This document shows, piece after piece, positions 41,597 to 51,420 of a DNA stretch of 64,000 nucleotides. A program made the translations under genes and the position numbers. Within the stretch, counting starts at the first letter, position 1. Each line of letters starts with the position of its first letter. The notes under the pieces are model-generated. The model searched no databases and had not been told where the DNA came from. It saw only the letters and a program-made list of their open reading frames with translations. This stretch comes from Shinella yambaruensis (GTDB lineage: Bacteria > Pseudomonadota > Alphaproteobacteria > Rhizobiales > Rhizobiaceae). The stretch spans positions 62,001 through 126,000 of the forward strand of contig NZ_JALJCK010000007.1 of the NCBI RefSeq assembly GCF_022899355.1. The letters run 5' to 3'.

Positions 41597-42946
41597 ATGT
41601 CTCGGAAACGGGATTGGAAGGTCGTCCTTGCGGGCGAATGCATGATGTCCCGGCCCTTCTCGGCCTATGAGGAGCCGGAGTTCCGCGCCGTCCTCGACCT
41701 GCTCGCAGACTCCGACGTCACCTACGCGCATCTCGAGATGAATTTCGGCACTGCCGACGATCTGGAATGGGCCTCGCGCGGCGACTGGATCGCGAGCTAC
41801 ATGATCGCGGAGCCGGATCTTGCCGCGGAGCTGAGGGCGGCCGGGATCGACCTTCTGTCCCTTGCCCACAATCACAGTTTCGATTTCGGCCCGTCGGGCC
41901 TGCTCGCGACGGCGCGCCATTGCCGGGCGGCGGGATTTGCCTGCGCCGGCACCGGGCGCGACCTGGAGGAGGCCCGCGAGCCGGCCTTCCTTGAGACGCG
42001 CAAGGGCCGCGTGGCGCTCGTTTCGACGAGCTCGGGAAACAAGGCCTACGAATGGGCGAGCCATCCGAAGGCGCAGTTGCGCGGCCGGCCGGGCGTCAAT
42101 CCCCTGCGCGTGTCGATGAAATACGAGATCGACAGGGCCGCCGCCGCCGAGCTGGAAAGGCTCGCCGGCCGGCTCGGTATCGGCGGCCGCAGGGAGGCGA
42201 GCGAGATCGTGCTGAACTTTCCCGGCGACCAGTCGACCCGCACCGCGCCGACCTTCGTCGCCGGCGAGGGGTTCGGGGTGTTCAGCGAATGCCATCCGCG
42301 CGACCTCGAAGGCAATCTCCGGTCGATCGGCGAGGCGGCGGCGATGGCCGACCTCGTCATGGTCGCCCATCACTTCAATGTCTCGGAAGGGCCGCGCAGC
42401 GACAATCCTCCGCGCTTCGCCCGCCAGTTCGCCCATGCCGCGATAGAGGCGGGCGCCGATATCTACATCGGCCACGGCTGGCACAAGACGCTCGGCATCG
42501 AGATCCACGACGGCAAGCCGATCTTCTACGGCGTCGGCAATTTCATCTGCCAATCGGAATTCGTCCGCCGGGTGCCCTATGACAGTTACGAGGCGTGGGA
42601 CCACGATGTCGACCGCCTGGCGACGCTGAACGCCGCGGCCTATCCGCTCCATCCCGGCCTCGACCTTGCGCCCTGGTGGAGTTCCGCCGTGTTCGCGCTA
42701 GCCTATGACGGCGACGTCCTGAAGGAGATCCGGCTGCACCCGGTCGAGATGGGCCGCCGGACGACGCCGGACGGAACGGTGATCACGCGGCGGACGGGGA
42801 AAGGTTCGCATGCCCTGACGGAAGGCCGCCCCTTCCTTGCCGACGGGGAAACCGGCGAGGCGGTTCTCCGACGCCTCAAGTCGCTTTCCGAGCCGTTCGG
42901 CACGCGGATCGACATCGAGAAGGGCATCGGCGTCATCCGGCTCTGA
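41597..42946 (+). CDS. CapA-family (PgsA-like) metallophosphatase-fold protein
   Basis: A 449-residue protein of the CapA family, a calcineurin-like metal fold. Motifs are LAGECMMSRP near 11-20, HLEMNFG, LSLAHNHSFDFG, VAHHFNVSEGP and YIGHGWHKTLGIE followed by GKPIFYGVGNF. Unlike poly-gamma-glutamate capsule proteins it has no signal peptide or membrane anchor, so it should be cytoplasmic. It sits between a decarboxylase and a PrpD-like gene in a catabolic operon, so it may act as a hydrolase or amide-bond enzyme on a pathway intermediate rather than on capsule. Function unknown. Confidence 0.78.
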   Translation: MSRKRDWKVVLAGECMMSRPFSAYEEPEFRAVLDLLADSDVTYAHLEMNFGTADDLEWASRGDWIASYMIAEPDLAAELRAAGIDLLSLAHNHSFDFGPSGLLATARHCRAAGFACAGTGRDLEEAREPAFLETRKGRVALVSTSSGNKAYEWASHPKAQLRGRPGVNPLRVSMKYEIDRAAAAELERLAGRLGIGGRREASEIVLNFPGDQSTRTAPTFVAGEGFGVFSECHPRDLEGNLRSIGEAAAMADLVMVAHHFNVSEGPRSDNPPRFARQFAHAAIEAGADIYIGHGWHKTLGIEIHDGKPIFYGVGNFICQSEFVRRVPYDSYEAWDHDVDRLATLNAAAYPLHPGLDLAPWWSSAVFALAYDGDVLKEIRLHPVEMGRRTTPDGTVITRRTGKGSHALTEGRPFLADGETGEAVLRRLKSLSEPFGTRIDIEKGIGVIRL

Positions 42947-42980
42947 CGGCCGCATTGCAAAGGACAGCAGAGGACCACGC

Positions 42981-44368
42981 ATGGACAGCATGACGACCAA
43001 CAGCCACGCCCACGACCTGATCGACTTCGTCCGCCGGATGTCCCTCGACACGCTGCCTCCTGCCGTCGTGGAGCAGGCGCGGATCTGCCTTCTGGAGGCG
43101 CTCGGTTGCGGTGTCTTCGGCGCCTCGCAGCCCTGGTCGCGTCTCCTCGCCGACGAGATGGCCGCGGAGGCAAGCCGGGGCTTCAGCACGGTCATCGGCC
43201 ACGGCAGGCTCGCCGCGCCGGCCGCCGCCCTTTGCAACGGAACGGCGATCCATGGCTACGAGCTCGACGACCTGATCGCGCAATCCGTCGTGCACCCCGG
43301 CGCGGCCGTCATCCCGGCCGCGCTTGCCGCCGGAGAGGCGGTCGAGGCCGGCGGCGCGCGGCTCCTGGAGGCCATCGTCGCCGGCTACGAGGTGATGCAC
43401 CGCATTGGCCTGGCGCTCGGTGCCGAACCGTCCCGGCGGGGCTTTCATGTGACCAGCCTTTCCGCCCCGGCCGCCTGCGCGGTCGCTGCGGGCATCGTCA
43501 TGGGCCTGACGCGCGACGAGCTTCTCTCCGCCATCGGGCTGAGCTGCTCCGCCGCCGGCGGCATCAAGAGCTTTGCCGTCGGCAAGGGAGGCGGCATGGT
43601 GAAGCGGCTGCATCTCGGCCGCGCGGCCGAAGCCGGCGTGCGCGCCGCCCAACTTGCCCGACGCGGCTTCCTCGGCCCGCCCTTCGCCATCGACAGCCGC
43701 TTCGGCCTCGTGGAGGTGTTCGGCGGCGCCAGCGCGGACGCGGCCAGGCTGAGCGCGGGATTGGGATCGCAATGGGCGATCGCGCAGACCTGGTTCAAGG
43801 TCTATCCGATCTGCGGATGGATCCAGTCCACCGTGCAACTGCTCCTGGAGATGCGCGGTCCCCGGCCGCTCGCATCCGCCGATATCGCCCATGTGCGTGT
43901 CGGCGTCAGCAGATATGCGGCCCAGAACAACAGCGAGCCCGCGCCGATCGATACGATGGGCGCGCAATACAGCATTCCCTATTGCGCTGCGCTCTCCCTC
44001 CTGGGCGATCCGCGCGACCCGGACATGTTCGCCGCCGAAACGGTCGGCCGCGCGGATATCCGGGAACTGGCGGCGCGGATAGAGATCGGCGTCGATCCCC
44101 GCATCGACGCCGTCTATCCCGCCCAGTATGGCGCCTGCGTCTCGCTGACGCTCGCCGACGGACGATCGTTCGAAGGCATGGTGCTCGATTGCCACGGCAC
44201 GCCCGCCGATCCCTGCACGCAGGCCGAAAGCCGGGAGAAGTTCAGGCGGCTGACGCGCGGACGCCTGTCCGAGGCGCAGGCCGAGACCCTCACGGAGCGC
44301 GTCCGCACCCTTGCCGATCTCTCCTCGGTTCGCGCGCTCATGGAACCCCTTTCTTCAGCGAGTTCCCG

Positions 44369-44372
<4 letters not shown>
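42981..44372 (+). CDS. MmgE/PrpD-family dehydratase
   Basis: A 463-residue protein of the MmgE/PrpD family (2-methylcitrate dehydratase, cis-aconitate decarboxylase and related lyases). Markers are CNGTAIHGYELDDLI (His and Asp of the active site), HPGAAVIPAALAAGE, IVAGYEVMHRIG and VYPICGWIQSTVQLLLEM. GAGGA precedes ATG 42981; 42990 is an alternative. Its stop overlaps the aconitase-family gene (ATGA), implying consecutive hydration/dehydration of a tricarboxylate. Confidence 0.87.
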
Positions 44373-47071
<2,699 letters not shown>

Positions 47072-47142
47072 CCGGCAGGCACATGGGGCTGCCGGCGCGC
47101 CGGACATTCATCGATCCGACCATCTCTTGAAAGGAAATGCAC

Positions 47143-47523
47143 ATGGACCAGGAAACATACGACAAGGGCCTCGCCATCCGCCGTGCAACGCTTGGCGACG
47201 CCTATGTGGACAAGGCGCTGGCCCAGGCCGACGACTTCACGCAGGACCTGCAGCAGCTCGTCACCACCTATTGCTGGGGCGAGGTCTGGGGCCGCGAGGG
47301 GCTGGACCGGAAAACCCGTTCGATCATCAACCTGGCGATGATCAGCGCGCTCAACCGTCCCCACGAGCTTGCGGCGCATGTCCGCGGCGCCATCAACAAC
47401 GGCGTGACCCGCGACGAAATCAAGGAAGTCTTTCTCCAGGTGGGAATCTATTGCGGCGTGCCTGCGATGGTCGACAGCTTCCGGATCGGCCGCGAGGTGC
47501 TGAGGGACCTGGACGCCGGATAG
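47143..47523 (+). CDS. Carboxymuconolactone decarboxylase-like protein (PcaC-like)
   Basis: A 126-residue helical protein of the CMD family. The core YCWGEVWGREGLDRKTRSII and NGVTRDEIKEVFLQVGIYCGVPA matches PcaC (4-carboxymuconolactone decarboxylase) more than AhpD; no CxxC redox pair is seen. Start 47143 has GGA seven bases upstream; 47137 would be too close. In this operon it may decarboxylate or isomerise a pathway lactone; unknown. Confidence 0.82.
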   Translation: MDQETYDKGLAIRRATLGDAYVDKALAQADDFTQDLQQLVTTYCWGEVWGREGLDRKTRSIINLAMISALNRPHELAAHVRGAINNGVTRDEIKEVFLQVGIYCGVPAMVDSFRIGREVLRDLDAG

Positions 47524-47619
47524 AAATCAGGGCATCGAATCCCCGGAATCCTCCTTCGGCCTTCCCCGGTGGGCTTATAGAACAATCCCTATCTTTCAAG
47601 GAGTGCGCCAATTCCCTCG

Positions 47620-48699
47620 TTGAATGCCTGGAAAAGGCTGGCCACCACCGCCTTTGCCTTCGGGCTTGCCGCGCTCGTGGGCTTTTCAGGCGCGGCCTGC
47701 CATGTCCCTCTGGCCTGGATGCTGGGCCCGCTGCTCGTGGCGGCCTGCCTGTCGGCGGCCGGGTTCGATCTGCGGCCCAACGAGAATGTGAGGCGATTCG
47801 GCCAGCTCACGATCGGGACCGCCGTCGGGCTGACGATGACGGCAAGCGTCCTGGCGGAGCTCGGCGGGTGGCTTCCGCTCATGGTGCTCAGCGCCATCGT
47901 CTCCGTGCTCGTGTCCTGCGTGGCCGGGGTCATCCTCGCCCGGCAGGCCCGGCTCGACATGAAGACGGCCTTTTTCGCGAGCCTGCCGGGCGGGCTGGCG
48001 GAGATGGGGAACATCGGCGTGCAGATGGGCGCACAAGCAGAGCCGATCGCCATCGTCCATACGCTGCGCGTCACGCTGGTCGCCGTCACCATCCCGTCGA
48101 TCCTGCTGACCTTCGGTCCGCCGCATTTCGCCATTGCGCCGGGCGCCATGATCGTCGATCCGTACTGGACGGTGGGATTGATCGCGGGAGGGGCGGGTTT
48201 CGCCTATTGTCTCGGGCGCATCCATCTCAACAATCCCTATATGATCGGGGCGGTCCTGTTCACGGCCATTTTCGCGTCGCGCGGGCTCGTCGCCGGCAAG
48301 ATGTATCAGCCGCTTTTCGCGGCTGCCCAGTTGATGGTCGGTTTTGCCGTCGGTTGCCGCTTTCGCCGGGATATTCTCGCCAGGCTTCCGCGGGTGGCGT
48401 TTTTCAGCGTCATCTCCATTTTCGGGCTGAGCGCCGTCATGGTGGGTTTTGCCCTGCTTCTGTCCGTCGCGACAGGGTTGACCTATCCGGCCGCCATCCT
48501 TGCGACATCGCCCGGTGGCCTGTCCGAAATGACGGTCACGGCGGAAATCCTGCATCTTGCCGTTCCGACGGTCGTCGGGTTCCAAGTGGTGCGCGGCATC
48601 CTCGTCAACACTTTTGCCTCGCACTACTACGCGCTGCTGACGCGGTGCGGCGTGCTCGGCTTCCTGCAAAGGGTCTTTGGGGCGGCCGATCCCGGCTGA
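47620..48699 (+). CDS. AbrB-family inner-membrane protein (putative permease)
   Basis: A 359-residue protein with about ten hydrophobic segments in two repeats, typical of AbrB/AbrB-duplication proteins often found with TctABC genes. Each repeat has an LPGGL/SPGGLSEM motif (FASLPGGLAEMGNIG and LATSPGGLSEMTVTA). The start is unclear: TTG 47620 is the nearest accepted codon, but the AAGGAG at 47598-47603 is 16 bases away and is ideally spaced for an in-frame ATT at 47611. Likely transports a pathway acid or product. Confidence 0.75.
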   Translation: MNAWKRLATTAFAFGLAALVGFSGAACHVPLAWMLGPLLVAACLSAAGFDLRPNENVRRFGQLTIGTAVGLTMTASVLAELGGWLPLMVLSAIVSVLVSCVAGVILARQARLDMKTAFFASLPGGLAEMGNIGVQMGAQAEPIAIVHTLRVTLVAVTIPSILLTFGPPHFAIAPGAMIVDPYWTVGLIAGGAGFAYCLGRIHLNNPYMIGAVLFTAIFASRGLVAGKMYQPLFAAAQLMVGFAVGCRFRRDILARLPRVAFFSVISIFGLSAVMVGFALLLSVATGLTYPAAILATSPGGLSEMTVTAEILHLAVPTVVGFQVVRGILVNTFASHYYALLTRCGVLGFLQRVFGAADPG

Positions 48700-48719
48700 A
48701 GAAGCGATGCATGTCGGCA

Positions 48720-48747
48720 GCCCGGCCGTATCGAACCCGGGCCTTTT
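48720..48747 (+). terminator. Rho-independent terminator of the TctABC module
   Basis: GCCCGG (48720-48725) and CCGGGC (48737-48742) form a 6-bp stem with an 11-base loop, followed by CTTTT. It lies 20 bases after the AbrB-like stop and ends the plus-strand module facing a minus-strand gene. Confidence 0.5.
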
Positions 48748-48838
48748 CAGCGCCAGTTCTTTATCCGAAACGCCGGACGGATAGGGTTTGCGAGACTAGA
48801 GCATCACGCAAACCTCAAATCACATGGTTGCCGAGTTC

Positions 48839-49435
48839 CTAATGGCCTTCGGGCCTTGTTGACCGCGCAACGCTGTCCCCCGCTCCTCGAGGGTGGGAGA
48901 AAACGGGCGCTCCCATCTTGGCAGCCTCGTGATCGAGGGTGTTGCGCATGCGCATGAGGTTGCCCATGAATTCCACGCCGTTGGCCATGGAATCCATGAT
49001 GACCCGGGCGGTCCTGTTCAGGTCGATCTGGTTCCCGTCGAGCGGCAGCGTGGAGGGAAGCTCGATCAGGCCGAGGGTGGTCATCGTCTTGTAGGTGTTG
49101 CTGAGGTGAAGGCACGACCACTTCATCGACATGGTGAGCGGGCATTGCATATAGAGGGTCGGCTTCGTGTGCCACAGGGAGAGACCCTGTTCGTCGCGCA
49201 GGGAAAACGTCATCTCCACCGCGTTGTTCAGCCGGAATTCGTCGTGGAAGATACGGCTGGCGACGGTCTCGCAGGCCTTCATGAGATCGGGCACCTCGAC
49301 GCCGTCGAGGGACTGGGTGACCGTCGCCGGAGCGTGCTGGCCCTCGTAGCGCACGCTCAACTGCGCCGGCGCATGCGCCGTATCGACGGTGACGTCGTGA
49401 ATGGTCAGCTCGTAGGGTGCGCTGGCGTTTTGCAT
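48839..49435 (-). CDS. Uncharacterised protein, 198 residues
   Basis: I do not recognise this protein. It starts MQNASAPYELTIHDV and contains two segments that look like real protein core: LYMQCPLTMSMKWSCLHLS and a helical IMDSMANGVEFMGNLMRMR, followed by a low-complexity tail. No signal peptide or membrane helix. The frame choice rests on amino-acid composition; other frames here are Arg/Ala-rich. It has its own region 49436-49576 upstream, separated by the terminator of the lyase gene, so it is probably transcribed alone. Confidence 0.5.
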   Translation of the reverse strand: MQNASAPYELTIHDVTVDTAHAPAQLSVRYEGQHAPATVTQSLDGVEVPDLMKACETVASRIFHDEFRLNNAVEMTFSLRDEQGLSLWHTKPTLYMQCPLTMSMKWSCLHLSNTYKTMTTLGLIELPSTLPLDGNQIDLNRTARVIMDSMANGVEFMGNLMRMRNTLDHEAAKMGAPVFSHPRGAGDSVARSTRPEGH

Positions 49436-49523
49436 GGCAGTGACTCGCTTTCCGCATCATGTCCGGGTCGGGCGAGTTTAGTCCATTCCGGCCCATCGAC
49501 ACAACATCGACCTCGGGCCTGCG

Positions 49524-49564
49524 AAAAAGCCCCGGCGGCGGACCTGACGGGGCGGCCGCCGGGG
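49524..49564 (-). terminator. Rho-independent terminator of the lyase gene
   Basis: In the minus direction a perfect 9-bp stem (CCCCGGCGG at 49530-49538 with CCGCCGGGG at 49556-49564, 17-base loop) is followed by a U-run from the A5 tract 49524-49528. It lies 12 bases past the stop at 49577. Confidence 0.75.
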
Positions 49565-49576
49565 AGGCAGGGAAAC

Positions 49577-50488
49577 CTATTCGAAGACGGCGTCGACGTC
49601 GAAGGTCGTCAGCTTCTTCTCCAGCGCCCGCATTTCCTCGTAGTCCATCACCGCCATGATGTCCTCGATGCCGACGAGAAGGTCCTCGCGGTTGACGGGC
49701 ACGCCCGTCTCGGCGACCTCGCGCATGACGGAGAGCGCCGTCTTCATCGCATGGATGGCGGCGGCCGGCAGCATGCGCGGCAGGCTGATGCGCCGGACGC
49801 CGATTTCCTTCAGCCGCGGCAGCGGGATGAGCGGGGTGGTCGGGCGGTGGCGGATGCCGAAGCCCATGTTGATCGTCACCGGAATGCCGGCGGCGTCCAC
49901 GATGCGCTTGATGTCGTCCTCGTTGCGCACCGCGTCGGGGAAGATCATGTCGGCGCCCGCTTTCGCATAGGCGCGCGCGCGTTTCACCGCGCCCTCGATG
50001 CCTTCCATGGCGAGGGAATCGGTGCGGGCGATGATGACGAAGTCGTCGTCGCGGCGGGCCATGCAGGCGGCCTCGATCTTCTTGACCATCTCGGCCGGCT
50101 TCACCACCGCCTTGCCGGGCATGTGGCCGCAGCGCTTCGGGCTCACCTGGTCCTCGAGGTTGATGCCGGCGACGCCGGCCTCCTCGAACATCCGCACGGT
50201 GTGGTAGACGTTGACCGGGTTGCCGTAGCCGTTGTCGGCATCCGCCGTCAGCGGGATGGAGACCGAGCGGGCGAGGTTGCGGCAGTGGTTGACGTTCTCC
50301 GTCAGGCCCATCACGCCGATATCGGCGATGCCGAGCAGCGCGTTGGAGATCGCCGCGCCGCTGGTGCAGGCAGTCTTGAAGCCGGCATCCTCGACGAGGC
50401 GGATCGTATAGCCATCATAGACGCCGGGCGAGACGATGAACTCGCCCGATCCCAGGATTTCACGGAATTTCTTGGCACCTGTGGTCAT
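49577..50488 (-). CDS. Isocitrate lyase/PEP mutase-family C-C lyase (PrpB/dimethylmalate lyase-like)
   Basis: A 303-residue TIM-barrel enzyme. The lyase signature KRCGH is at 118-122 with Cys120 as catalytic acid; metal residues lie in TADADNGYGN (81-90) and LEDQVSP (111-117). The Cys distinguishes lyases from true phosphoenolpyruvate mutases. It should split a 2-methylisocitrate- or 2,3-dimethylmalate-like acid to pyruvate plus another acid. Facing it across the regulator is an aconitase-family gene, which could form its substrate. It starts 30 bases after the GntR stop, in the same transcript. Confidence 0.88.
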   Translation of the reverse strand: MTTGAKKFREILGSGEFIVSPGVYDGYTIRLVEDAGFKTACTSGAAISNALLGIADIGVMGLTENVNHCRNLARSVSIPLTADADNGYGNPVNVYHTVRMFEEAGVAGINLEDQVSPKRCGHMPGKAVVKPAEMVKKIEAACMARRDDDFVIIARTDSLAMEGIEGAVKRARAYAKAGADMIFPDAVRNEDDIKRIVDAAGIPVTINMGFGIRHRPTTPLIPLPRLKEIGVRRISLPRMLPAAAIHAMKTALSVMREVAETGVPVNREDLLVGIEDIMAVMDYEEMRALEKKLTTFDVDAVFE

Positions 50489-50517
50489 GAAGGCTGCACT
50501 CCAAGGCTAGCGATGGG

Positions 50518-51219
50518 TCAGATATCGGGAAGGTTCTCACCGTCGAGGTGATCGAAGAGATTGCGCGCGGCGCGGCGCACATGCGAGCGCATCAGGGATT
50601 CGGCAAGCTGCGGATCGCGCGCCTTGATGGCGCGCAGGATCTGCCAGTGCTCGTCGTACGCCTCTTCCTTGCGCTCGATGATGGCGCCGGAATGCCGGCG
50701 GTAGATGCGCAGCAGGTGGTAGAGGTCGCCGCACAGAAGGTTGATGATGCGGGCATTGCCGCAGGCGCGTGCGATGCGCTCGTGAAAGTCGAAGACGCTG
50801 CCGTCGCCCGGCACATCCGCCGAATAGTTATGGCGGCTGCGCTCCAGCTCGGAGATCAGCCCGTCGATCTCCGCATCGCTCATGCGGCGCGCGTCGATGT
50901 TGCAGGCCATGCCCTCCAGCGCCATGCGCAGCTCGAAGAGCTCGCGGGCGGTGGTGGCGTCGAGCGTGACGACGCGCGACTTGATATAGGGCTCGCGCGT
51001 GATGAGCTGGATGCCCTGAAGCCGGCGGATCGCCTCGCGCACGGGGCCGCGGCTGACGCCGAATTCCAGCGCCAGCGCCGCCTCGTTGACCACGCTGCCC
51101 GGCGGCAGGCGGCCCTGGTAGATCGCGTCGAGGATCGCCTGGTAGATCATGTCGGAGCGCGGCGTTCCCGCCTCGCTGCCCGTTGCCTCGATCGTTTCGA
51201 ACTGAGCGTCCACCGTCAT
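50518..51219 (-). CDS. GntR-family regulator, FCD type
   Basis: A 233-residue regulator. Residues about 22-90 are the winged helix (GVSRGPVREAIRRLQGIQLI); residues 97-225 are the FCD effector domain with FDFHERIARACGN and YDEHWQILRAI holding metal-binding Asp/His residues. ATG 51219 is preferred (GGGAG nine bases upstream); the frame opens at 51288 through DNA that holds promoter elements. The divergent spacer has three TGTCAAC boxes, two overlapping -35 elements, so it very probably represses both its own operon and the one starting at 51421. Confidence 0.87.
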   Translation of the reverse strand: MTVDAQFETIEATGSEAGTPRSDMIYQAILDAIYQGRLPPGSVVNEAALALEFGVSRGPVREAIRRLQGIQLITREPYIKSRVVTLDATTARELFELRMALEGMACNIDARRMSDAEIDGLISELERSRHNYSADVPGDGSVFDFHERIARACGNARIINLLCGDLYHLLRIYRRHSGAIIERKEEAYDEHWQILRAIKARDPQLAESLMRSHVRRAARNLFDHLDGENLPDI

Positions 51220-51270
51220 GTCCTCTGTCTCCCTTTTCGGCTCATCCACCATCGGTTGGGCAGGGAGAAG

Positions 51271-51307
51271 TGTCAACTTTTTAGGCATCTGAAGCTAAAA
51301 TGTCAAC
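51271..51307 (-). promoter_or_regulatory. Two TGTCAAC boxes and minus-strand promoter
   Basis: TGTCAAC occurs at 51271-51277 and 51301-51307, both followed by N2-TTT. On the minus strand the second gives TTGACA (51306-51301), a 17-base spacer and TAAAAA (51283-51278), a promoter for the GntR/lyase transcript. Operator and -35 element coincide. Confidence 0.55.
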
Positions 51308-51353
51308 AGTTTTTGGCGATATAAGCGATATTGTGATTTTTTGGCTTTAAAGT

Positions 51354-51383
51354 GTTGACATTTAGAAGTGATGACCGCTTAAT
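51354..51383 (+). promoter_or_regulatory. Inverted TGTCAAC box and plus-strand promoter
   Basis: GTTGACA (51354-51360) is the third box, in inverted orientation. It supplies the -35 TTGACA (51355-51360), followed by a 17-base spacer and CTTAAT (51378-51383), in front of the aconitase-family gene at 51421. Overlap of box and -35 suggests repression by the FCD GntR protein. Confidence 0.55.
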
Positions 51384-51420
51384 TGCCGCAAGGACGGACA
51401 AAAGCCGCTGGGAACGCACG

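Noticed and set aside
43106-44368. 421-residue N-terminal extension of the first aconitase-family gene
   Set aside because: The extension is Arg-rich and overlaps the PrpD-like gene in another frame; the ATG at 44369 overlaps that gene's stop in the usual ATGA manner.
48893-50551. 552-residue open frame on the plus strand
   Set aside because: It runs antisense through the lyase gene, whose KRCGH and metal motifs are clear; composition of the plus frame is Asp/Arg/His-rich as expected for a shadow of high-GC coding DNA.
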